From NCBI GenBank assembly GCA_036362985.1, contig JAYGXS010000008.1:9524866-9588865 (forward strand): 64,000 nt of DNA. The letters are read 5' to 3'. This stretch comes from Ligula intestinalis. Its lineage: Eukaryota > Platyhelminthes > Cestoda > Diphyllobothriidea > Diphyllobothriidae. Both the position numbers and the translations under genes were made by a program. Position 1 is the stretch's first letter; each line of letters begins with the position of its first letter. The notes beneath the pieces are model-generated. The model did not search any database. It saw nothing but the letters and a program-made list of their open reading frames with translations, and was not told the DNA's origin. Below, piece by piece: positions 55,993 through 64,000 of this stretch.

Positions 55993-57480
55993 CTAGGTCT
56001 TGAGAAGAAAACGACTGTATACTTTAAGAATTGTATTTGTGCTGGCAGGGTTGAACTCGGTGGTTATGTTGAGTGTAGCAATCGACGACCAGCTTTCGAG
56101 CACTAGTCTAGCCATCTTATCAATGGCCCTGCCAATCACTTTTGTCTTCTCAAAGGCGAAAACGTGGTTGCGCTGCTGCATTTGGCCGTAGACCATAGAA
56201 AGCTCCTCCTCGCGTTTGATTGTGAGCTGGTGTTCATGCAACCTCGTGCCTGTTTCGCCGACATAATTTGCATCACAAACTTGGCAAGGGATGCTATAGA
56301 CAACCGCTGATTGTTCGGTCATTGGTAGCGGATCTTTGGGCTTCATAAACCGTTGTCTGATAGTTAGTGCCGGTTTGTTAGCCATGCCAATCCCGAACGG
56401 TTTCAGCAGTCTTGCAGTCGCCTCTGAGATATTCTTCGCATAGGGTATTGACAGTCAGAACTTCGGTTTCTCTTCGGTCGACACCTCAGAGTGGCCCTTC
56501 CTGAGATACCTGTGTACGAAGGACTTCAGGTAACCATTAGTCTCGAATAGGGCATGTAGGTACTTCCTCTTTTCTTTCCTCCCATCGTTGTCACTGCAGT
56601 GTGTTTGAGTGCGCTGGAAGGGAGTCCTGACGCAACTGCGTTTGTGACCGACGGGGTGGTTACTTCTGAAATGGAGGCGCTTAGTGTTGGTCGCCTTACG
56701 GTACACCGTCATCCTTATCTTCCCATCCGTCAGCCTTGTGACTAGAACGTTGAGAAAGGGCAATTTATCATCGATCTCCTCTTCCATTGTGAACTGTATG
56801 TCCGGGAACGAGTAAATAATGAGGAAAAGAATGCAGGCATTTATTATTCTCCAGATTAGGGCTTGCGGTGTGCGATATGAACGCAAGCGGTAAATATAAT
56901 ATGAAAGTTTTGGGATTTTGATGAAAAGGCCTTCTATATGAAGAGTAAACGAGAGGCAAGACGCCAGATTAGCACCAAATTTTCGGAAAGAGAATACATA
57001 GTTGAACAGAATGTCAATGGTTTTAGGACTGGGAGAAGGTCGTAGTCGAAAAATACACTGTACTGACTTCCGCTTCTTAAGTAAAAGGCCTTTTGCTGAC
57101 GACCATGCTGACACGCAGTCCAGGTCATCCTTCAGTACGCGATAATGGGTTTGAATTTTGAGACGATGGCCAACAACCATATCATCAGCATAATTAGCAA
57201 ACAAGCAGTCGTTTGGCGATCGTAGGTTGTCTGTATGGAGGAATAAGAGCTGAGGGGATAATATGGACTCTTGGAGAACTCCATAGTTTTTGGGAAATAC
57301 CGTGGATTTTCGCTTTCCGCACTGAACGAAATGAATGCGGGAAGTGAAATTGTCCCCAAGCCACGAGACAGTCCAGCCGGGAGAACGGCATGCATAAGTT
57401 GAATCACGATGAAGAGGGCGCGAGATCGTATTTCAGCCTGAGGAGTAATTGAGAAAAGCACATGCCTACAAGCTCTACTT
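55993..57480 (-). mobile_element. Chimeric remnant: non-LTR RT joined to PLE RT and endonuclease
   Basis: On the - strand, about 57480-56815 carries a non-LTR (CR1-like) RT piece with FANYADDMVVG and IWRIINACILFLIIYSFP. It runs in frame into a PLE segment at about 56805-56455 (IQFTMEEEIDDKLPFLNVLV, VYRKATNTKRLHFRSNHPVG). After a frame break comes the PLE GIY-YIG domain (56385-55993: VVYSIPCQVCDANYVGETG, LVLESW). A further frameshift lies near 57200. Probably an insertion or template-switch joint; not a functional enzyme. Confidence 0.75.
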
Positions 57481-57568
57481 GGTGAGGCTGGGCACAGTAA
57501 TGCACAGGGGTTATGCTACAAATACGTGCTAGCCAACGAGCGAATAATTGTTCGGTGGTAATTTCAAG

Positions 57569-57586
57569 CCTCGTGAAAGCAACATG
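57569..57586 (+). CDS. Possible micro-exon, 18 nt (PRESNM)
   Basis: Acceptor GGTGGTAATTTCAAG, donor GTAAGT, phase 0. The PRES start recalls MPRESQCT. The pyrimidine tract is poor. Confidence 0.35.
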
Positions 57587-57854
57587 GTAAGTATTCTTAG
57601 AATCGTCCTTTCAAGAAGACCGAATGATTTTTTGATTGCCTGAGCAGCCCATCAAGCAAATGGCACTTGTAGAGGTTTAACGTACTTTTTTATTTGAAAC
57701 ATTCCCGTGGTTCAAACGACACAGTACCAAAGTCATCCTAAGTATCAGTTTTTCTCATAAAACAATAAATTGTACCAAATCCAGTCAGATTAGGTAAAGT
57801 AATCAGCAAGTTCTTGATGCTTACTGTTCCATTTTTACCATTTTTTTATTGCAG

Positions 57855-57887
57855 GGATGCTGCGCATATTGTTGTTGTGGTAAAAAG
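57855..57887 (+). CDS. Micro-exon, 33 nt, Cys-rich (GCCAYCCCGKK)
   Basis: Acceptor CATTTTTTTATTGCAG, donor GTTAGT. Encodes five cysteines in eleven residues followed by two lysines. Such CC/CCC clusters are often acylated, or form tight disulfides in secreted peptides; which applies here is unknown. Confidence 0.6.
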
Positions 57888-58421
57888 GTTAGTCTAAACG
57901 GTATTTTTCCATTTATAGCGTTTCTTACGCCAGGCACATGACGCATCATCAGCGGCATTTGGTTACTAAAGATTGTATTGCTTTTTGGAGATTGTGTTAA
58001 TGTTGCAAAATTTATCCTTTGTGAATTCAGACAAAGAATATCTGACTGGCATACACAGCTTTCAGTAAATTCTCTTTGTGCCATTACATTTATACAGGGA
58101 GGGGGGGGGTAAAAAGTAACATGCTGGCAATTACGTTCAACGTTACAGGCGAATTAGTCATGCGAAAGAGGGGGACGTTGGGGTTGATAGTACTCGGCTG
58201 CACCCTGTCCGGAGTCAATAATGGATGGAAGGAAAATAAGAATTTTGTCTCTCTGCTGGAGTTCAAGCTCTTAAACATTACTGAACCCAGAAGACACAGT
58301 TTTTTACAAAAAATATATAATGCGTCAAAGTTGCACAGTGTTTTTAAGAATGCATAAAAAACCTCGAACAATCTCACCCAATCGCCAAGTTTTGTCCAGT
58401 CTTGTTTTACTGCTTTTGTAG

Positions 58422-58445
58422 GCGACAAATAAATCGCTGAATCCA
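58422..58445 (+). CDS. Micro-exon, 24 nt (ATNKSLNP)
   Basis: Acceptor TTTTACTGCTTTTGTAG, donor GTAAGT. Both other frames contain stops, so phase 0 is forced. Confidence 0.7.
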
Positions 58446-59186
58446 GTAAGTTCGCATACGCGTGTGCATGTGCGTGTTTTTGCCCGTAAATAATGCTTCT
58501 GCAATGAGTTCAGCTTGATCTGTGAACTAGTGTGAACTATCATGAGAGGTCCTATTTGCCTTTGACGTATAATTATTTGCTACTGTTGTTTTTTCAGTAG
58601 CAATACTTTTTTCGTTAAATTCGCCAAAATAAGGTCGAATTTTCATAACTTGCCTGAGCAATAGGATTTCGTGTTGATGAAGTTTATAGTATATTTAGCG
58701 GTAGTGATTCCTTGTGGGGACACCTGGGGAATGTGTGAAGCGCGCGCCTCAGGCTCACGGGCACTTAATTTTAGGGGAGAGGATGGGCAGGGCACGTCAT
58801 GGATGGAATTAGATGGTAACATTTCTGTAAAATAAAAAAGTTACGGGGACAAGTTGGGTCGCGTACTCAAACCCTGGGAGAAGACACTGAAATGGGCTTT
58901 AATATCATCTCTTACTCCCCGCCCGACCAACGGCGAACGCGTGTATTTAGAGGGAGTGTGCCTTAGCCTCGGACGAGGTCATGGGGGCACATTGTCTAGC
59001 GGAACCACCAAAACCAACCAGTAAAAAGGTTAACGCAGTACAAAAGTGGAAGATATTGAAATTCACTCTACATAAAATTTGTAAGTAAGCAGTTATTACC
59101 ATGGTTTATTGAAAAGGTTTACTTCGCTTAGTATACTAACTTAAGCTGCTGTGGTATGTGGTGGCCTTCGGAGGACCACTCCGCAG
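58446..59186. other. Intron; contains a short dispersed repeat near 58900-59000
   Basis: ACCAACGGCGAACGCGTGTA at 58928 matches 43091-43110. Otherwise nothing recognised. Confidence 0.4.
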
Positions 59187-59228
59187 TTCAATGCCATCAT
59201 CAAATCCCTACTGGTTGATGGATCACGT
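59187..59228 (+). CDS. Possible exon, 42 nt (FNAIIKSLLVDGSR)
   Basis: Acceptor GGACCACTCCGCAG, donor GTAAGA, phase 0, other frame stops. The context is unlike neighbouring exons and could be transposon-derived. Confidence 0.35.
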
Positions 59229-60135
59229 GTAAGAAACTGGATGATTATGTGCAATTCAATCTACTTAAAACATTTAAGTAGGTGGCCATAATAGATAAAG
59301 ATCTTTCGAATACCCTACAGGGAAACCCTACCTATTTAGCTCATTCAAACAATTATAAGTGGAATTTAGTTATTTTTCTTTGATGAAGTTTAAAACAATT
59401 AAATGTTCATTAACACTCGTTAACCAAGAATTAAATGTCTAACCACAAATTCCATAAGACAGTTAGGCGGGGGGAATATATATAGTTAGGCGACCCTAGC
59501 AGGCAGTTTTGCCCGAATCGTGCAATTTTAAGGACATTTTATGCACGGCCAGATGATGACTCCGCGAACCGAATATTCGAGGCCGTTACTAAGGTCACCG
59601 TAGGTAGGCAAACTCTCCGCATTGGTACCAACATTATAAAACTTCGCTCCAATCTTTTACGACCCGCGCCTGGTACTTTTGATTCACAAGAACGGTAAAT
59701 TAGCCGACACCAGTTCCCGAGGCCAGAGAGGGCGTGTACTCGGACAATGCACTTTGCAGCAAGTCACTCTTATCTCAGGCTGGGAAGTATTGATTCACTT
59801 CGCTCCATGAGCAGGCGTGAGCGACATGGGACCAATCAGCTACGAGGAAAAATCGCTAGTCACGGTGCGCTTTCATGACAGGGGCGTAAGTTGCACTCAC
59901 GGGCCTTTTTGTAAGATGGGTAATCATGGGAATGGGCACATTTCAACACAATCAGAAAGAGTCTATTTAAATAAAGTGTAATATAATTCGTTTACTGTAA
60001 TTTAACCTGGACAGAAGCATTGAATTTTTAACAAAGCTCAGAGTAGTTGTTCGCGAGGCTGCTGGACACCGATTTTTTATGATAAATAATTTTTTTAAAT
60101 GAGTCTAACTTATGCTGCTTTTCTGATTCTGTTAG
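59229..60135. other. Intron, no recognised feature
   Basis: No exon or repeat identified by eye. Confidence 0.35.
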
Positions 60136-60162
60136 GAACAACGGCCAACCAAACGTTCGGAA
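60136..60162 (+). CDS. Micro-exon, 27 nt (EQRPTKRSE)
   Basis: Acceptor TGCTTTTCTGATTCTGTTAG, donor GTACGT. At the usual 24-nt position the bases are GAAGTA, so the donor seems to have moved by one codon while keeping the frame. Confidence 0.5.
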
Positions 60163-60314
60163 GTACGTGTTTCTAGTATTTCTCGAAAATCGAGCTCACA
60201 CCTGTGGAATTGGCCTAATTTTTATTCAGTACCAATTACGTCCTAGCTACTGGTTTCCTGAATACGGCGTCTATTGAAGCAATTTAGCCTTGTATTTTTT
60301 TCGCGCTGTTTTAA

Positions 60315-60338
60315 ACGTCTCAGTCAGTACAATCTTCG
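60315..60338 (+). CDS. Micro-exon, 24 or 15 nt (TSQSVQSS), acceptor decayed
   Basis: Donor GTAAGG. The acceptor expected before 60315 reads TTTTAA instead of TTTTAG. The next AG (60322-60323) is in frame and would give a 15-nt exon, SVQSS (60324-60338). Paralogue of the 36062 and 63839 exons. Confidence 0.5.
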
Positions 60339-60589
60339 GTAAGGACACAGTTTTAGATCTAATGACTTTGTCTGCATTTCTTGCTGATCGAAATGGGAGT
60401 AACTAACTTCAAAATACATGCACGGTAATGAGGGAATAAATGCTTAACCTTAATGTGGCTGGCGGCTTGTTTCGGTGAGAAAACAAAATTGTAGTTAGTG
60501 AGATTTGCCTGCGAACCAGAAAAACTATCGTTTAGTGGATATCTGTTTGAAGCAGGAACGCTGGTAGCAAGGAAAGGTCTTTTAGGATA

Positions 60590-61125
60590 TTAGCCGAACC
60601 AAATGCTAGCTTTCCTGAGGTGTGGAGCCTAGCCAAGTGACTTCGTTTGTTGGCTTTGACGCATACAGGCAATGACTGTCCACGGGAGATGACCTTAACC
60701 TCTGGAGAGGACACAGATGCATGCGCTTGCTCTCGCGCACATTGGTCGCAGTTGTCCCAATACGCCAATCAGGCTACAGGCGAACGCGCACTAGACACTC
60801 TCTTATAAGCCACTGTCCCTAGCAGACAGGGAGAAATGCATCACACACCGCATAGCCAGAGCATGCTAGTCCGCTCCCAATGCCGGGGCTTGCCCCCAAA
60901 GTGGACAAAGAGCACGCTGGAGATCAACCAGCAGCAATAGCCAACCAAGACAGCAACTCCGGGTTTTGTAGACAATAAACCCTCCTCCAAGTGGAGTTCA
61001 GAATTATGCCCTTCTTATTGTGTTATTCCTTGGGATAATTTCAACAGGGCGTAGTTCAACGGTGACACACGTCAGATGTCACCGTTACAACACTGGAGAC
61101 GCAGAAGTCATCATTATAACAGGGG
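60590..61125 (+). repeat. Dispersed repeat family L1, LTR-like core 60814-61067
   Basis: Mate of 37095-37660. TGTCCC start, GGTGACA end, GACAATAAACCCTCCTCC core. Confidence 0.5.
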
Positions 61126-61473
61126 CAATATCCGACATCACACCCATTCCAAACATAGATAAGTAGCATTAAATCAGTGCCCTGTGACAATTTGGATAAT
61201 CTTGGCAATATTTGCACGCCACATATGCACAAAGTGGCGAAATCTTATTTTAATAAAGATCATTATATTCGGTGATATACTTTGATTTTTGAGGGCTTTG
61301 GTCAAAGACCTCGCGGCAACTTACTCAGAAATTTAAAAGAGCATTCTTGAAACAGGAGGTGACGCACATATAAACTAAAGTTAAATACTGCACCCGAACC
61401 TAACAAGTTTGGTTCTAAAGAATTTACTCTAAATGCGTGCAGTAAATTCCAAAATAATTTAATATTGAAACAG

Positions 61474-61515
61474 GTAATACTGTATCCACGGAGTTTTATA
61501 CCGAGGAAAGATGAG
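61474..61515 (+). CDS. Symmetric exon, 42 nt (VILYPRSFIPRKDE)
   Basis: Acceptor TTTAATATTGAAACAG (weak tract), donor GTAAGT. The other two frames stop. Confidence 0.5.
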
Positions 61516-61699
61516 GTAAGTCTACCTGGCTGTTTGACCTTATATAAAAATATCTATAGGTACGTTCAGAAAGCAAGGCTTATAAATTATACAACTTGGT
61601 GCACATCCATAGTACAATTTTATACCGACTTTATGACTTATTCTTCACGCCGTAAGGAAATAATTATTTATCATAAGACAGAATGCATATAGCATTTAG

Positions 61700-62545
61700 T
61701 AGAAAGCAGTAGAACGTTTTCTGGGGCCAGTATTTTATTTGCTCGGGGTTTCGGACTGAGCTTCGTGCCCATTGTCAAGGGATGAAAAACGTACAGCTCA
61801 CCGCGTGGTTAAGTCAGCTCTGTCGGGGGTGACCTTGAGTTCCAATTGTTCACTCTGCCGCGAGTTACCTTGAGCCCTTGCCATTGCTCGCGCACCGCGA
61901 GATAGCCATCTGGGTGACCAATATACCTATTAAATGAGTCCGCGTGCGAATGTCCTGCTTCTTGCAGCAAGCGTGCGGCTTCAGGCAACTCGTGCAGCAA
62001 TATGACTCAATACCCGTCAACCAAAAACCCGGTGTCATTTACCGAATCGACTGTTTTTGCAGTCAGGCCAATTATGTTGGCGAAACCGGCAAACAGGTTA
62101 CCACGAGACTGTATGAGCGTGAACTCGCCGTGCGAAGGAGGGACAAGCTATCCTTGGTCGCCGCCCACGCATCCCCGCCAGAGCATGGCTTAGACTTTGA
62201 ACTCGTGCGAATAGTAGGCCGGTCGGACGACCGAATATCACGCTTGCTGCAAGAAGCATGGCACTCACACGCAGACTGTATTAGTGAGCATATCGATCGC
62301 TCAGATGCCTATCTCGCGGTGCGTGAGCAATGGCACAGCTCAAGGTCACCTGCGGCGGAGCGCACAATGGGCACTCAAGGTCACCGCCGGCAGAGCTGAC
62401 TTAACCACGCAATGAGCTGTGCGTTTTCGTTCCTTGACAATGGCCTCGAGTGACAGTCCGAAACATCGAACAAATAAAATACTGGTCCCATAGAACGCTT
62501 TACCGCCTTCTATTCAATTACCTGGGCCTCGCATATTTTCGACCA
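61700..62545. mobile_element. PLE insertion as a tail-out inverted pair of 3' ends
   Basis: The right half (+) encodes the GIY-YIG domain (61999-62399: GVIYRIDCFCSQANYVGETG, LVAAHASPPEHGLDFE, LLQEAWHSHAD), followed by a terminal block at 62440-62545. The left half (-) repeats the domain end (LLQEAGHSHAD, YLAVREQW) and its terminal block (61790-61715). Both flanks keep AATAAAATACTGG-type sequence. This arrangement is typical of PLE insertions with inverted partial copies. Confidence 0.7.
61944..62399 (+). pseudogene. PLE GIY-YIG endonuclease fragment
   Basis: Residues about 28-125 form the nuclease domain (GVIYRIDCFCSQANYVGETG, TTRLYEREL, RIVGRSDDRISRLLQEAW). N-terminal residues come from the inverted partner rather than true PLE protein. 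No RT. Confidence 0.7.
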
Positions 62546-62559
62546 TTGTAAATATCATT

Positions 62560-62905
62560 TGGTGTGCAGATTTTGAATTCAGGTGTAATGGCACAGAGGA
62601 TTCAAAATTATAAGGCAATTTATAAAGTTTTTGAAAACTTAAAGATACGTTTACTCTGAATATAAAATTTGAGTAAGGTGTAATTGGCTATCAGTCGAGC
62701 ACTAGAAAGATTATTTCATGCATATTTCCAATAAATCTATTTGCAAATTTTGTAATACAGTAGCAGTCAATGAGGGGAAATGCACACCATTTAATTATCC
62801 ATTTTAGTAGCGTATAACTCTCAGTAAGATGCTCCTTCAGAAGCTATCAACATGATGTGACTAAAATATATTGAGATCCCTCAGCATGCGGACCAGTATT
62901 CCTAT
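62560..62905. mobile_element. Fold-back element family, right half only
   Basis: GTAATTGGCTATCAGTCGAG, AAAGATTATTTCATGCATAT and CACACCATTTAATTATCC align with the right arms of the 8.3, 29.4 and 49.3 kb palindromes. Confidence 0.6.
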
Positions 62906-63079
62906 TTCAATTTTTTTTTCGAAACGAAAGCGCATTTCAGATTTACAGTTTACCTTTGAAGAGATCATGAGGACTGTTTTTTCCTATTTCTATTCACGCT
63001 GAAACAGTTCCAGTCCCAGTCTGTTAGGAAAATCCAGTTTATTCAAGTATTTACACTTATATGGAATTTACAAAAGGGC

Positions 63080-63190
63080 CTTTCGTCGGTGAACGTTCGC
63101 CTGACCGCAAACGGAACTCATCTGTCCGGCTTTGCTCTGGGCCTCGACAGAGGCCCTGACAACCAGTAGTTGTATAGGTAGTATAAGCGA
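63080..63190 (-). mobile_element. SINE tail fragment
   Basis: GACCGCAAACGGAACTCATC, then TCTGGGCCTCGACAGAGGCC matches the tail of the 46140 and 52600 copies. Confidence 0.45.
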
Positions 63191-63304
63191 ATAGTATTTT
63201 CGGCAAAGGCGATGGCCTTCCTCGACACTGCCTCAGTTGTGGGATCATCACTGTTATCACGTTGGGCCTGCCTGCTTCGACACTGGTTACATCCCCCAGT
63301 TGTG

Positions 63305-63742
63305 TGTTAGGAGGACATTAGTTTACCGTCACTAGATCTGCTTGTACATCAGCGTACTCTTCTGTGTGTCAGACAGCTTGTCCTGTGTTTCCAGCAGCAG
63401 GATCTCGTCTAGGGCAACAGTATGTCATGTTGTAGTAGCAGAGTGCCGCTTTCAGTGGTGACAGCATACTTAAGCACCGACAGCCTTTGCTCCCTATTGG
63501 CCCTGTACGAGTGGCCCATGCAGACGGTCCTCCTGCGGTGACCTCAGCGTGACAGCCTGGTGGTGTGTCACGCGTGCGCATGACTCCTTGCCGAGCGTGA
63601 CCTCAGAACCCGACCAGCGGCTGCCCTTGCGTCCTCTTGTGTAAGCTCTTTGAAGGTCACATTCTTGTCCCGGTCTGCTTCCTTTTTTCTCTTGCCCTCA
63701 GGACGGTCCGAGTGATAACTTGCATGCTGGGCCGTCCTAACA
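63305..63742. repeat. LTR-like repeat, copy 2 (438 bp)
   Basis: Perfect inverted ends TGTTAGGA and TCCTAACA. Mate of 54464-54930. Confidence 0.65.
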
Positions 63743-63838
63743 ACCACTGGCTGCCTTGCGGCTGTCAGCTGTTTATTCCTCTAATAGTGAACAAACACTT
63801 GGACAGATTCACGCTTTTTTTATTGTCTGCTTTTCTAG

Positions 63839-63862
63839 AGGCCCCAGCCAGGACGGCCTTTG
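63839..63862 (+). CDS. Micro-exon, 24 nt (RPQPGRPL)
   Basis: Acceptor TTTTTTTATTGTCTGCTTTTCTAG, donor GTAAGG, phase 0. Related to TPQSTHPF at 36062. It is the last exon seen before the window ends. Confidence 0.65.
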
Positions 63863-64000
63863 GTAAGGATACGGTCTCATACATTATAATTTTGCCTTAT
63901 GTTTGTGTGGTTCGATGTCATAATGGTTAAAAATCCACAAGGTGCCGCAAGTGTAGAATACGGTAAAGGCAAGTAAATGTGAATAAGTTTATAGTGAGAA

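Larger units (their letters stand above)
176..63862 (+). other. Candidate giant micro-exon gene locus (MEG-like)
   Basis: The span contains about 49 candidate short exons on the + strand, listed one by one below. All are multiples of three bases and open in frame 0, most have AG acceptors and GTAAG/GTGAG donors, and many are exactly 24 nt. Symmetric micro-exons are the hallmark of micro-exon genes in parasitic flatworms, which typically encode small secreted, variably spliced proteins. Several exon groups are clear paralogues, showing growth by exon duplication. I found neither a signal-peptide first exon nor a terminal exon, so both ends probably lie outside. It could be two adjacent genes. 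The product family is not recognised beyond this architecture. Confidence 0.65.

Noticed and set aside
1..64000. CRISPR arrays, bacterial operons or rRNA genes
   Set aside because: No regularly spaced repeats with unique spacers, no ribosome-binding-site-led gene runs and no rRNA signatures; the tandem array at 43.4-44.4 kb is an exon duplication.

Overview
The window looks like part of a repeat-rich flatworm (platyhelminth) genome, most likely a large-genome cestode of the Diphyllobothriidea/Schistocephalus kind, though a trematode cannot be excluded. The reasons are abundant Penelope-like retroelement (PLE) debris with GIY-YIG endonuclease domains and hammerhead-ribozyme-like ends, a tRNA-derived SINE family, and a gene built from micro-exons, an architecture best known from parasitic flatworms. 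There is no bacterial-style gene content, and most open reading frames are spurious or transposon remnants. The organism assignment is inference.

The main signal is on the + strand from about 176 to at least 63862. About 49 candidate short exons are listed, some of them weak. Most have a pyrimidine-tract/AG acceptor and a GTAAG or GTGAG donor. Every listed exon is a multiple of 3 nt (9, 15, 18, 24, 27, 30, 33, 42, 60, 75, 81, 93, 96 or 108 nt; 24 nt is by far the commonest) and is open in phase 0. I read this as one giant micro-exon gene (MEG-like), or possibly two neighbours, with about 1.6 kb of coding sequence over 64 kb. No first exon with a signal peptide and no last exon could be identified, so the gene probably runs off both ends.

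Layout. 0.2-15.6 kb: single 24-30 nt micro-exons separated by long introns full of PLE, SINE and fold-back elements. 17-26 kb: segmentally duplicated modules carrying larger Lys-rich exons (75-96 nt). 26.5-32 kb: transposon-dominated (PLE, a nested insertion with target-site duplication, a 1-kb palindrome, a dead Tc1/mariner copy). 33.6-36.6 kb: dense exon cluster including a 108-nt acidic exon. 36.3-48.5 kb: five dispersed copies of an ESQCT-type micro-exon module and a four-unit tandem array of a PWSAQP-type micro-exon. 49-64 kb: sparser exons, including a Gly/Ser-rich 93-nt exon and a Cys-rich 33-nt exon, among PLE, MITE, LTR-like and fold-back insertions.

How it fits together: because the exons are symmetric and phase 0, they can be skipped, duplicated or lost without shifting the frame. 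The segmental and tandem duplications show this locus expanding by copying exon-bearing intron blocks. Exon coordinates come from splice-site reading by eye; transcript evidence is the decisive test.
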